DNA of 48,615 bases from CAJJBL01 sp964519035. Lineage in GTDB: Bacteria; Pseudomonadota; Alphaproteobacteria; Puniceispirillales; Marisalimonadaceae. The DNA lies in NCBI GenBank assembly GCA_964519035.1, contig CAZFKZ010000010.1:1-48615 (forward strand), in the 5' to 3' direction. This document shows positions 26,401-35,253 of this stretch, in pieces (within the stretch, counting starts at the first letter, position 1; each line of letters starts with the position of its first letter). Under the pieces are notes generated by a model that saw only the letters and a list, made by a program, of their open reading frames with translations, did not search any database and had not been told where the DNA came from. A program made the position numbers and the translations under genes.

Positions 26401-27255
26401 ATGCAATTGATTAAAAGTCCTAATTCACTCGGTGGGGAAATTCAAGGTATAGAACTAAAAAAACAGCTGAATGAAGAGCAAATACAATTTATAAATCACT
26501 CTTGGGATGAGAGACTTGTCTTGGTTTTTAAAAATCAAAACCTTAATGATTATGACTTAATTAACTTTAGTAAAAATTTTGGAGAATTAGACCCTCCTGG
26601 CCCCAATCCCTATGGAATAACCTTTTTACCTGAGTTCCCAGAAATTAATGTCATATCAAATGTCAAAAGTAACAATGGGGTTCCTATTGGAAACTTAGGG
26701 GACGGAGAGGCTGTATGGCACGCTGATATGACGTATAACGAACTTCCTCCAAAAGCTGGTATTTTATATGCGCTAGAGGTGCCTGAAGGGCAAGGTAACA
26801 CACATTTTGCTAATATGAGCTATGCATATGAAACTTTACCTTCACCCTTAAAAGAGATCATTAATGACAAAATATTAATCCACGATTCTGCTCATAATAG
26901 CGCTGGAATGTTAAGGAAAGGATATACAGAGAGTAACGATCCTTCTAAAACTCCTGGAGCTAAGCACCCCCTAGTTATTAAAGATCCTAATACTAATAAA
27001 AAACTTTTGTTTCTAGGCCGTCGACCACATGCTTACATAATTGGCATGGAAATTAATGAAAGTGAAAAATTACTCGATAAAATTTGGCAACATGCTACTC
27101 AAGAGAAATTAACCTGGACCCAAAAATGGAGAGTTGGAGACTTGTTAATGTGGAAAAATTTAAATGTTCTCCATAAAAGAGATTCTTTTGATCCAAACAC
27201 TAGAAGAGTCATGCATAGAACTCAATTAAAAGGTGATACAAAAATTGCTAGTTAA
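26401..27255 (+). CDS. TauD/TfdA family Fe(II)/2-oxoglutarate dioxygenase
   Basis: A 284-residue member of the TauD family. The metal-binding HxD is His107-Asp109 (VWHADMTYNELPP) and the distal His is near 258 in NVLHKRD, with the following Arg residues (RRVMHRTQ) binding 2-oxoglutarate. It hydroxylates an unactivated carbon, often next to a sulfonate, phenoxy ether, or amine, causing cleavage. It follows the enolase-superfamily gene and precedes tctC by 111 bases. Substrate unknown. Confidence 0.88.
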   Translation: MQLIKSPNSLGGEIQGIELKKQLNEEQIQFINHSWDERLVLVFKNQNLNDYDLINFSKNFGELDPPGPNPYGITFLPEFPEINVISNVKSNNGVPIGNLGDGEAVWHADMTYNELPPKAGILYALEVPEGQGNTHFANMSYAYETLPSPLKEIINDKILIHDSAHNSAGMLRKGYTESNDPSKTPGAKHPLVIKDPNTNKKLLFLGRRPHAYIIGMEINESEKLLDKIWQHATQEKLTWTQKWRVGDLLMWKNLNVLHKRDSFDPNTRRVMHRTQLKGDTKIAS

Positions 27256-27366
27256 CTTGCTTAACGAGTTCAATAAATATTAATCTAATGACAAAAGACT
27301 TGTTGCTTTATTCGAGCATCAACTGCACTATAAATCATAGAAATTATATGAAATCGGGAGGACGTA

Positions 27367-28362
27367 ATGTCAAATACACATAATTTATCTTTACGAAAAT
27401 TTATTAAGACTGGGGTTAGTGCAATTGCTTTAGCGGGATTAAGTACTTTTGGGCTTGTTTCTATAGCTAACGCTGATAAATATCCTAATAAACCTATTCA
27501 ATTAGTAATTCACGCAAAGTATGGTGGCGGAACTGATACAACTGCAAGAATGGTATCCATTAGAACGAGAAGAAATCTAAAAACAGATATTTCAATTGTT
27601 GCCAAAAGAGGTGGTTCTGGTGCTAAAGCTCAGAATTATGTCTTATCTAGACCTGCTGACGGATATACAATAATGGCTCTTACACAATCACACCTCTATA
27701 CAATGGCTAGAGGTAAATCTAAAATGAAGATTAACGATATAGTTGGTGTAGCTAGAGCCATGGACGATCCAACTTTTGTTGCTGTTTCTGGGAAAGGTAG
27801 CTATAAAACTCTTGAAGATTTAATTGCTGCTTCAAAAAAGAAAGCATTAAATTGGGGTGTTGCTCAAATAGGTGGAACTGAGCATATTGGACTAGCTCAA
27901 TTTGCGAAGGAAGCGGGTATTAAATTTAAGGTTGTACCTTTTGGATCAGGAGCCCAAATGGTTCAAGCGTTGATGGCTGGCAAAATTGACGCAACATTAC
28001 CTAACGTTAGTGAAGCGGCTAACCAAGTAGCTGATGGAAGTTTTAGAGCGTTAGCGGTAATGGCTGAAGAAAGATTAAAGGATTACCCAAATGTTCCTTC
28101 TACATATGAAAAAGGAATTAAAGCTAAATGTTCTACAACTAGAGGGTATGCTGTCTTAGCTTCTACTCCTCAACCTATCATTGACCAAATTTCAAAGGCC
28201 ATGGTTAAGGCTATGAAGCATGATGTTTTCGCAAGTTACCTTGCCGGAGCTGGATTAACTGTTGAAAGTAGTGTCGCTGGTACAAAAGTTTGGGACAAGC
28301 ATTTAAAAGCTGAATATCAGATTGCTTCATCTGCACTTAAAGAACTTGGTTTAGTTAAGTAA
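27367..28362 (+). CDS. tctC: TctC/Bug family periplasmic substrate-binding protein
   Basis: A 331-residue binding protein with a signal peptide (basic LRKFIKTGVSAIAL, cleavage near SIANADK) and the Bug-fold YPNKPIQLVIHAKYGGGTDTTARM start. It also has the IMALTQSHLYTMARG region and the GSGAQMVQALMAGKIDATLPN motif. It captures a carboxylate for the TctA/TctB permease. Its ribosome site GGGAGGA is strong, fitting high expression. A 111-base leader separates it from the dioxygenase gene, so it may have its own promoter. Confidence 0.88.
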   Translation: MSNTHNLSLRKFIKTGVSAIALAGLSTFGLVSIANADKYPNKPIQLVIHAKYGGGTDTTARMVSIRTRRNLKTDISIVAKRGGSGAKAQNYVLSRPADGYTIMALTQSHLYTMARGKSKMKINDIVGVARAMDDPTFVAVSGKGSYKTLEDLIAASKKKALNWGVAQIGGTEHIGLAQFAKEAGIKFKVVPFGSGAQMVQALMAGKIDATLPNVSEAANQVADGSFRALAVMAEERLKDYPNVPSTYEKGIKAKCSTTRGYAVLASTPQPIIDQISKAMVKAMKHDVFASYLAGAGLTVESSVAGTKVWDKHLKAEYQIASSALKELGLVK

Positions 28363-28393
28363 GACCTATAATTATTCCAAAGGCTTATAAAAA

Positions 28394-28912
28394 ATGAAAA
28401 ATAAGAAAATTGCACCCAACAATTTGGGTGCATTATTTAATAAAAAAGATACAATTATAGCTTCCTTAATGGTTGCTATAATTGCTTTTTTATGGAGTGT
28501 GACAAACGATTTTGAAAAAGTTCCTGACCTTTTTTCAAATAATATACCTCCAGAAATGTTCCCTCAAATTTTATTATTTATTATATTAGGTATGGTTTTA
28601 ATCATACCATTTGAACATATATTTTTAAAGAAAAGTGGAAAAGATATTGACGGATCAAGAAAAAAACCAGTTGCAAAATCTACAATAGGTACAATGATTA
28701 TTTTAACTTTAATTGTTATTTTTTCTCAAATTTTAGGAGCAACATTAACCATAATTGCTATAAGCATAGCTCTTCCTATTTATTGGGGCGAAAGAAGATT
28801 AAAAGTTTTAATACCTTACATAATAGGATTTCCTTTGTTTGTTATCCTTTTATTTAACATAGTCCTAGGTGTTCATTTTGAACCAGGGTTACTTGATTTT
28901 ATAATAAATTAA
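28394..28912 (+). CDS. tctB: TctB family small permease
   Basis: A 172-residue small membrane subunit with about four helices. The family pattern is visible in the FSNNIPPEMFPQILLFIILG segment and the closing helix IIGFPLFVILLFNIVLGV. It lies between tctC and tctA, 31 bases after the former and 13 before the latter. A 9-bp hairpin overlaps its first codons. Confidence 0.8.
   Translation: MKNKKIAPNNLGALFNKKDTIIASLMVAIIAFLWSVTNDFEKVPDLFSNNIPPEMFPQILLFIILGMVLIIPFEHIFLKKSGKDIDGSRKKPVAKSTIGTMIILTLIVIFSQILGATLTIIAISIALPIYWGERRLKVLIPYIIGFPLFVILLFNIVLGVHFEPGLLDFIIN
28411..28432 (+). promoter_or_regulatory. Hairpin spanning the start of tctB
   Basis: TGCACCCAA (28411-28419) pairs with TTGGGTGCA (28424-28432) around a CAAT loop. 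It lies in tctB codons 6-13 and is followed by an AU-rich run. Translation of tctB would melt it; when ribosomes are absent it could terminate transcription or protect the tctC transcript end. The hairpin is seen directly; the function is inferred. Confidence 0.5.
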
Positions 28913-28925
28913 TGGGGAAATAGAA

Positions 28926-30398
28926 TTGGAAGATGTTGCAAAAGGCTTAGGGCTATTACTTGAATTCGAAAACATAGCTTTAATTCTAGCTGGTGTTTTA
29001 ATAGGCGTTTTAGTTGGAGCATTACCTGGATTAAGTTCTCCTATGGCAATTGCTTTGTTAATTCCATTTACAATTTCTTTAGATCCTGTGGCAGCTATAT
29101 CTATGATGGCTGCTTTATATTGCGCAGGTACTTTTGGTGGATCGATTACAGCTATTTTAATTAACGCACCCGGCGCTCCTCCTGCAGTTGCAACTGCACT
29201 TGATGGTTATCCTATGGCTAAAAATGGGGAACCAGGTAGAGCATTAGGTTTAGCCGCTGTTTCTAGTGTTATTGGAGGTGTTTTTAGTTTAATTGTATTT
29301 ATATTCGCTGCTCCTTTATTAGCATCTTTAGCTTTAGAATTTGGTCCTGCAGAATATTTTGCACTAGCTGTATTTGCTCTTTCAATGCTTGCATCAATGA
29401 GTGGAAAGTCATCTTTAAGAAACCTTATATCAGGTTTAGTTGGAGTTTTAATTGGAACCATTGGGATTCACTTAACTACAGGGGTTGAACGTTTTACTTT
29501 TGGAGTTCCAGATCTAGAAGAAGGGATACACTTTGTTCCTGTGTTAATAGGATTATTTGCGGTTAGCGAGCTTTTTAAACAGTCTGAAAAATTAAATGCT
29601 GTTGTTGATAGAATTCATGCTAAAGCTTTAAGATTACCTTCTTTCTCAGAATTAAAAAAATTAAAATATACTATACTTAGGTCATCTGGCATAGGTACTT
29701 TTATAGGTATACTTCCTGCAGAAGGATCTACTGTTGCTGCCATCATAGGATACAATGAAGCTAAAAGATGGTCTAAAAATAAAGATCAATTTGGCAAAGG
29801 TTCGCCTGAAGGAATAGTGGGACCTGAAGCAGCAAATAATGCTGCCGCTGGAGGAGCAATGGTTCCTACACTAGCATTGGGAATTCCAGGCAGTGGGTCT
29901 ACTGCACTTATACTCGCAGCCTTAATCATGCATGGTTTTAGGCCTGGCCCTTATCTTATTAGTGAAACACCTGAATTTGTATATGCTATTTTTGGTGCGA
30001 TGTTAATTGCAAATTTAGGTTTTTTATTTATAGGTTTGATTGGTGCTAAATTCTTTTCTTTAGTTGCCTTCATTCCAAAAAAATTATTATGGCCTGCTGT
30101 TTTCATCTTCTCTATGATAGGATCATATTCTTTTGCTTCTTCTATGTTTGATGTTTGGGTTATGCTTGCCGCTGGTCTTTTAGGTTATTTCATGGATAGA
30201 AATGGTTTTTCTGCCGCACCTTTAGTGATGGGCTTGATCTTAGGAAAATTAGTTGAAGAGAGCTTTTCACAATCTATGATTATTCATGACAACAACTTTT
30301 TTGCTCTACTTGAAAGCCCTGTTGTGTTGTTATTCTTTTTATTAACATTTTTAAGTTTGTCTTCACCATTTTGGGCAAAGTTATTTGTTAAAAAATAA
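28926..30398 (+). CDS. tctA: TctA family large permease
   Basis: A 490-residue polytopic protein, the usual TctA length, with the signatures GALPGLSSPMAIALLIPFT, YCAGTFGGSITAILINAPGAPPAVATALDGYPMAKNG, the matching second copy GPEAANNAAAGGAMVPTLALGIPGSGSTALILAAL, and LFIGLIGAKFF. It transports a carboxylate with an ion gradient together with TctB and TctC. The start is a TTG (28926) preceded by GGGGA at proper spacing; no ATG suits. It follows tctB by 13 bases and precedes an MmgE/PrpD gene by 19 bases. Confidence 0.9.
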   Translation: MEDVAKGLGLLLEFENIALILAGVLIGVLVGALPGLSSPMAIALLIPFTISLDPVAAISMMAALYCAGTFGGSITAILINAPGAPPAVATALDGYPMAKNGEPGRALGLAAVSSVIGGVFSLIVFIFAAPLLASLALEFGPAEYFALAVFALSMLASMSGKSSLRNLISGLVGVLIGTIGIHLTTGVERFTFGVPDLEEGIHFVPVLIGLFAVSELFKQSEKLNAVVDRIHAKALRLPSFSELKKLKYTILRSSGIGTFIGILPAEGSTVAAIIGYNEAKRWSKNKDQFGKGSPEGIVGPEAANNAAAGGAMVPTLALGIPGSGSTALILAALIMHGFRPGPYLISETPEFVYAIFGAMLIANLGFLFIGLIGAKFFSLVAFIPKKLLWPAVFIFSMIGSYSFASSMFDVWVMLAAGLLGYFMDRNGFSAAPLVMGLILGKLVEESFSQSMIIHDNNFFALLESPVVLLFFLLTFLSLSSPFWAKLFVKK

Positions 30399-30417
30399 AT
30401 TTTATTAAGTATCTAAT

Positions 30418-31803
30418 ATGAATAATAAAAATAATTTTTTATCTATCGCTCAAGTATATTCATCTTGGGCAACAAGTTTAAAAGTTGAAGATATTCCAAA
30501 ATCTGTAATAGATAAGTTGAATATTATTGTTATGGATTCAATTGGTTTAATGGTTTCTGCTAAAAATGAAGATTATATAAAAAGTTTAGTTAATGCCTTA
30601 AACGAAAGCGGTAATTGTAGCCTAGTAGGACACAATAAAAATATTAGTGCTTTTAATGCCGCAATTATTAATGGCACAGCTGTTCATGGCGAAGATTTTG
30701 ATGATACATTTGAAGGTACCCCAGTTCATGTTGGAGCAGTTATGGTTCCAGCAATGTTGGCAGCTACTGAAGCTAAAGAACTATCCGGAGAAGACTTTCT
30801 TAAAGGTTTAGCAATAGGATCTGAATTGATTTGTAGGCTTGCTTTAGTTGCACCTACCGCAGTTCATAGACAAGGTTTTCATCCAACTGCAATATTCGGT
30901 GCATTTGGATCTTCAGTTGGTATTGCGTCAAGCCTAAATTGCTCTAAAGAGCAAACCACATCTGCTCTTGGTGTTGTTGGCAGTATGGCATCAGGTATAA
31001 TAGAGTATCTAGCTGAAGGAACTTCCACTAAAAGATTACATCCAGGTTGGGCAGCAGGCTGTGGTTGGCAATCTGCGAACATTGCTAAATCTGGATTTGT
31101 TGGACCTAGAACAGTTTTTGAAGGTACTCATGGCGTCTTTAATACCTTTGCTAAGACAAGTATAAAACCAGATTTTTCTTATATTACAAGTGAGCTTGGA
31201 GAAAAATGGGAATGCTCCAACTTAGCAATTAAACCCTATGCTTGTGGCACAATGGCTCAACCTTTTATTGACTGCGCAATTAAGCTTAGAGATAGTATTC
31301 ATGATATTAATGAAATTGAAAGAATAGTTGCACAAGTTGGTGAAGGTACTGTCCATAGATTATGGGAACCTCTCAAAGAAAAACAAAACCCCTCTTCTCC
31401 ATATGGAGCAAAGTTTTCTGTCCCTTATTGTATAGCTGTAGGCTTAATTGATGGTCAGGCGGGATTAAAACAATTTACAAACCTTCGCTTGAAAGACTTG
31501 GACGTAATAAATTTATCATCAAAAGTTATATATGAAATAAACCCTAAAGACGAATATCCTAAAAATTACACAGGTGATATTACTATATATAAGAAAAATG
31601 GGGAAAAGATTTCTTCAAGTCAAAATTGTCTAAGAGGTGGGAGAAAAGCCCCTTTACTTAAAGATGAAATTTATAATAAATTTGAAGCTAATCTTAAGTT
31701 CAGTAATATTAAGTCTAAAGAAATAGATGAACTAAAGGTATTTATAAATAATATATTCAAAGCTGAAAATATGAATTTGTTAGGAAAGATAAACTTTAAT
31801 TAA
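30418..31803 (+). CDS. MmgE/PrpD family protein (copy 3 of 3)
   Basis: A 461-residue MmgE/PrpD protein with INGTAVHGEDFDDTFEGTPVHVGAVMVPAMLA, HRQGFHPTAIFGAFGSSVG, STKRLHPGWAAGCG and a KPYACGTMAQPFIDCA segment. The HGEDFDDT variant and the CGTMAQP segment differ from copies 1 and 2, so the three are not recent duplicates. It is last in the Tct operon, implying a role in degrading the transported acid, possibly a dehydratase or isomerase. Its end overlaps the opposing YdjM-like gene by eight bases. Confidence 0.85.
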   Translation: MNNKNNFLSIAQVYSSWATSLKVEDIPKSVIDKLNIIVMDSIGLMVSAKNEDYIKSLVNALNESGNCSLVGHNKNISAFNAAIINGTAVHGEDFDDTFEGTPVHVGAVMVPAMLAATEAKELSGEDFLKGLAIGSELICRLALVAPTAVHRQGFHPTAIFGAFGSSVGIASSLNCSKEQTTSALGVVGSMASGIIEYLAEGTSTKRLHPGWAAGCGWQSANIAKSGFVGPRTVFEGTHGVFNTFAKTSIKPDFSYITSELGEKWECSNLAIKPYACGTMAQPFIDCAIKLRDSIHDINEIERIVAQVGEGTVHRLWEPLKEKQNPSSPYGAKFSVPYCIAVGLIDGQAGLKQFTNLRLKDLDVINLSSKVIYEINPKDEYPKNYTGDITIYKKNGEKISSSQNCLRGGRKAPLLKDEIYNKFEANLKFSNIKSKEIDELKVFINNIFKAENMNLLGKINFN

Positions 31804-32809
31804 TTTCTTTTATGCAGTTTTTTCCTAATAATAAGTCTAAGAATTTATTTAATTTAGCTTTATACTCACTTCTATTAACAACCCATTCTACATGTTGGTT
31901 ATTATTTTTTAATGGGTCTATTTTAATACCCCACAGTCCATCAACTTCATTTGGAACTGCTGAGTATCTTACATCAGTAATTACATTCTTATCATTAGCC
32001 AAACCAAGGTATTCTTGAGAGAACCAATAAAATCTTTTAATATCTTTAAACTGTTGACTGTTTTGTTTAAGATTAGGAAAGTCAGATGCTACATTCAGCT
32101 TCTTTATCTTAGTACCAGGGCAATTTTCTACCTCAGAAAGTAGCCTAACGGCGTCAACATAGTAATATCCATTATCTTCATAAATAGTTTTCCATAGGAT
32201 TAAGTTTCCAAAACTTGGTTTAACAGTCAACTTAATACCTTCATGCCCTCTTTCTTTTGCTAAAAATTTACCAGCAACGTCAGCCCTGTTACTCTGCAAC
32301 ACGCCTAATCCTAGATATGAAAATATATAAGTTACACCTACAATAGCTATCCATTTTTTTCTTTTTATAATTGTAAAACAAATAAAAGCGATAATTGGTA
32401 TAGTTAACAAAGGATCAATAATAGATATGTTATTCCAAGACACTCTTTCATTAGAAAAAGGCCAAAATAACTGTGTCCCATAACTCGTGCAAGAATCTAA
32501 CAATCCATGAGTTGCATAACCAACAAAACAAATAAAAAAAGATTCTAAAAAATTTAAATACTTTTTAAAAATAAAACGTGTGCATAACGCAACTATTAAA
32601 GCACCAAAGGGAATAAAAATTAATGAGTGTGTAAATTGTCTATGAAATTCTAATTTTAATAACGGATCAGAACTCGATCTAATCAAAGCATCTAAATCAG
32701 GAGAAAGTCCAGCTATGCATCCAAGAATACTAACAGCAAGGTATTTTTTTCGACTTGATACTGTTTGCGCAAAAATAGCACCAAAGGCGCCTTGACTAAT
32801 TGGATCCAT
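31796..32809 (-). CDS. YdjM-like membrane-bound metal-dependent hydrolase family protein
   Basis: A 337-residue protein of the YdjM/DUF457 family: MDPISQGAFGAIFAQ, GCIAGLSPDLDALIR, LEFHRQFTHSLIF and YATHGLLDSCTSYGTQLFWPFS provide conserved His and Asp residues within four or more membrane helices. A roughly 130-residue soluble C-terminal tail follows. The biochemical role of the family is poorly known. It is divergent from the Baeyer-Villiger gene. AAGG precedes the ATG. Confidence 0.8.
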   Translation of the reverse strand: MDPISQGAFGAIFAQTVSSRKKYLAVSILGCIAGLSPDLDALIRSSSDPLLKLEFHRQFTHSLIFIPFGALIVALCTRFIFKKYLNFLESFFICFVGYATHGLLDSCTSYGTQLFWPFSNERVSWNNISIIDPLLTIPIIAFICFTIIKRKKWIAIVGVTYIFSYLGLGVLQSNRADVAGKFLAKERGHEGIKLTVKPSFGNLILWKTIYEDNGYYYVDAVRLLSEVENCPGTKIKKLNVASDFPNLKQNSQQFKDIKRFYWFSQEYLGLANDKNVITDVRYSAVPNEVDGLWGIKIDPLKNNNQHVEWVVNRSEYKAKLNKFLDLLLGKNCIKEIN

Positions 32810-32842
32810 TACAAAACCTTTTTATAAAAAATAATCAAATAT

Positions 32843-32885
32843 ATATACAACATAAATAATAAGATTTGTTGACGATATACAACAT
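32843..32885. repeat. Pair of 11-bp direct repeats upstream of the Baeyer-Villiger gene
   Basis: ATATACAACAT occurs exactly at 32843-32853 and 32875-32885, 32 bases apart, close to three helical turns. The second copy is just after the candidate -35 box. The phasing suggests two copies of one transcription-factor half-site on the same DNA face. Confidence 0.5.
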
Positions 32886-32898
32886 TTTCTTTTAACAT
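32869..32898 (+). promoter_or_regulatory. Candidate sigma-70 promoter of the Baeyer-Villiger gene
   Basis: TTGACG (32869-32874) and TAACAT (32893-32898) are 18 bases apart and lie 27 bases upstream of the ATG. Two direct repeats overlap or flank the -35 region. Sequence match is reasonable but not proof. Confidence 0.45.
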
Positions 32899-32925
32899 AT
32901 TAAGTAATGTATTGGGGTAATTAAA

Positions 32926-34542
32926 ATGGTTAATAAAGTTTCAAAAGAAAAAATATATGATGCTATAATTGTAGGGGCAGGTTTTGCAGGTCTTTACCAA
33001 TTAATATGTCTCAGAGATCAACTAAACCTTAATTGCTTAGTAATTGAAACGGGTGAAGACGTTGGTGGTACATGGTACTGGAATAGATATCCGGGAGCTC
33101 GCTGTGATACAGAAAGTCACGCTTATTCATATTACTTTTCTGATGAACTATTAAAAGAATGGACTTGGACTGAGAGATATCCTGGACATGCTGAGATAAG
33201 AAAATATATAAATTTTGTAGCCCAAAAATACGATCTTAAAAAAGATATACTTTTTAAAAACAGAGTTATTGAAACTAATTTCAATGAAAATGAAAATACT
33301 TGGGATCTATTTACGGACAAAGGCAGTAAATTTAAAACTAAGTTTTTAATATCTGCTGTTGGCTGTTTATCAAATGCTAATATTCCAAATATAAAAGGGT
33401 TAGATAAGTTTGAAGGAAAATATTACCATACAGGCAACTGGCCTAAAAATGATGTGTCTTTTGAAGATAAAAAGGTTGGTCAAATTGGCACTGGATCAAC
33501 TGGCATACAAGCCGTTCCAGTTATTGCTGAAACTGCAAAACATCTCACTGTATTTCAAAGAACGGCAAACTATAGTGTGCCTGCTAGAAATGAGCCTTTG
33601 TCTGAAGAATTCAAAAAACATGTTAAGGATAATTATAAGTATTATAGAGATTTCCTTAAAAAAACTCCTAATGGTCACCCATTTGAAATTTCTGATCGTC
33701 TAGTGTCAGATGTAAATGAAGATGAAAGACAGTTGATATACGAAAAAGCATGGGAAAAAGGTGGATTGCAGTTTAGAGCCGCGTTTCAAGATCTTGTTAC
33801 AAGTGTTGAAGCTAATAGTACTGCCTCAGAATTTATTAAAGCGAAAATTCGTAAAACAGTTTTGAACCCAAAATTTGCTGAAATTTTATCAGATATTGAT
33901 CATCCTTATGGTGGAAAAAGACCTCCAATTGATAGTCATTATTTTGAGAGCTTTAACAGGGATAATATTAACTTGGTGGACCTTCGGAATGATCCAATTA
34001 CTCATATTGATGAAAAAGGTATTCAAACCAGTAAAAATCATTTTGATTTAGATATAATAGTTTTTGCAACAGGTTATGACGCAATGACTGGGCCTTTATT
34101 AAATATGAATATTACAGGTAAAGATAATTTAAAACTTAAAGATGTTTGGAAGGAAGGACCAAAAACTTTTCTTGGTCTTCAAATAGCTGGATTTCCAAAT
34201 TTATTTACTATAACGGGCCCTGGAAGCCCATCTGTATTGACAAATATGCCCATGGCTATAGAACAGCATGTCGAGTGGATTAGAGACTGTATTTCTCATA
34301 TGCTAGAGAATAACTTTTCAGTAATAGAAACAACAGACAAAATTTCAGAAGACTGGGGTAAGGAGGTTAGTATAGTTGCTAATAAAACATTGTTACCTAA
34401 GGTAAAACATTCATGGTATTTGGGGGCTAATATTCCTGGAAAACCTCAGGTCTTTATGCCTTATGCCGGAGGTCTCCCAAGGTACGAAGAAATTTGCAAT
34501 AATGTGAAAGATAATAATTATAAAGGTTTTAATTTAAGATAG
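32926..34542 (+). CDS. Baeyer-Villiger type flavin monooxygenase
   Basis: A 538-residue NADPH/FAD enzyme similar in length to cyclohexanone/phenylacetone monooxygenases. It has the FAD motif GAGFAGL, GGTWYWNRYPGARCDTESHAYSYYF, the Baeyer-Villiger fingerprint FEGKYYHTGNWP, the NADPH Rossmann motif GTGSTG, and a late ATGYDAMTGPLL segment. It inserts oxygen beside a carbonyl, turning ketones to esters or lactones. It is a lone plus-strand gene between the YdjM-like gene and the opposing pca operon. A steroid or cyclic ketone substrate is possible but unsupported here. Confidence 0.9.
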   Translation: MVNKVSKEKIYDAIIVGAGFAGLYQLICLRDQLNLNCLVIETGEDVGGTWYWNRYPGARCDTESHAYSYYFSDELLKEWTWTERYPGHAEIRKYINFVAQKYDLKKDILFKNRVIETNFNENENTWDLFTDKGSKFKTKFLISAVGCLSNANIPNIKGLDKFEGKYYHTGNWPKNDVSFEDKKVGQIGTGSTGIQAVPVIAETAKHLTVFQRTANYSVPARNEPLSEEFKKHVKDNYKYYRDFLKKTPNGHPFEISDRLVSDVNEDERQLIYEKAWEKGGLQFRAAFQDLVTSVEANSTASEFIKAKIRKTVLNPKFAEILSDIDHPYGGKRPPIDSHYFESFNRDNINLVDLRNDPITHIDEKGIQTSKNHFDLDIIVFATGYDAMTGPLLNMNITGKDNLKLKDVWKEGPKTFLGLQIAGFPNLFTITGPGSPSVLTNMPMAIEQHVEWIRDCISHMLENNFSVIETTDKISEDWGKEVSIVANKTLLPKVKHSWYLGANIPGKPQVFMPYAGGLPRYEEICNNVKDNNYKGFNLR

Positions 34543-34545
34543 AGT

Positions 34546-35022
34546 TTAAATTTCTGAGGTGTTTTGTATATCAGTGATTTTATTTTTAATTTTTTTAAGC
34601 CGCTCTTTTAATTCATTCTTTTTAGGTGGTGCTTTAGAGTCTATTTGGTCCAACAATGCAGACATCTCGTTAGCTAGGTCATTACTTTGTTTATTAGAAC
34701 CTATAAGACGTATTTGTGTTTTCCTAATAAGAGCATTTAAAACAATATCTGATTTTTTTACTTTAGCAAAATAAGATTTTGGTATTTTTTTTGCCACCAC
34801 TTTTTGAGAGCAAACTCTGGCCGTAACAGTTCGGGGTACATCTAATAAAATAGAACTTTCTCCAAAAATTTCTCCTATACCTAACCTAGCAAGTTTTAAC
34901 CCATCTTGAGTTTCAATATTAACATAACCTTCTAAAATCAAATAAGCTTCTTTGGGCAAGCTTCCCACTTCATATATAAGTTCACCAGGTTCCCAAATAA
35001 CTGATTTTTCATTATTTAACAT
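34546..35022 (-). CDS. Cyclic-nucleotide-binding domain protein without DNA-binding domain
   Basis: A 158-residue protein with a single cNMP-binding domain (about residues 8-95). The phosphate-binding cassette is IFGESSILLDVPRTVTARV, close to the Crp/PKA consensus. The C-terminal third is charged and probably coiled-coil (KERLKKIKNKI) and has no helix-turn-helix, so it is not a Crp-type regulator. It is the last gene of the pobA-pcaHG operon, 26 bases after the small membrane protein; AGGA precedes the ATG. A structural or signalling role is possible, but no partner is visible. Confidence 0.75.
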   Translation of the reverse strand: MLNNEKSVIWEPGELIYEVGSLPKEAYLILEGYVNIETQDGLKLARLGIGEIFGESSILLDVPRTVTARVCSQKVVAKKIPKSYFAKVKKSDIVLNALIRKTQIRLIGSNKQSNDLANEMSALLDQIDSKAPPKKNELKERLKKIKNKITDIQNTSEI

Positions 35023-35048
35023 ATAATTAAAATCCTATTTTTTTAAAT

Positions 35049-35228
35049 TTAATCAGAAATTGTTAAAGGTTTCATCCAAAAAATATAAGCCCAAAATAGG
35101 ATATAGCAATAAAACAAAAAATAAGCCCACCATTTTTTGGGTTTAAATAATTTACTTTTTTTGTTGTCAGCTTCTAGTTGATCTTTATAATTTCTGTAAT
35201 ACCGTGCCATAAAATTAGATCTGCCCAA
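35049..35228 (-). CDS. Small membrane protein (59 aa) in the pca operon
   Basis: A short frame between pcaG and the cNMP-domain gene. The TTG start at 35228 has AGGAG six bases upstream, better than the ATG at 35210. It encodes a basic, tyrosine-rich N-terminus (ARYYRNYKDQLEADNKKSK) and one aromatic-rich membrane helix (WWAYFLFYCYILFWAYIFW). It lies 25 bases after pcaG and 26 before the cNMP-domain gene on the same strand. I do not recognise it. Confidence 0.65.
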   Translation of the reverse strand: MGRSNFMARYYRNYKDQLEADNKKSKLFKPKKWWAYFLFYCYILFWAYIFWMKPLTISD

Positions 35229-35253
35229 AACTTTCTCCTATAATTTTATAAAT

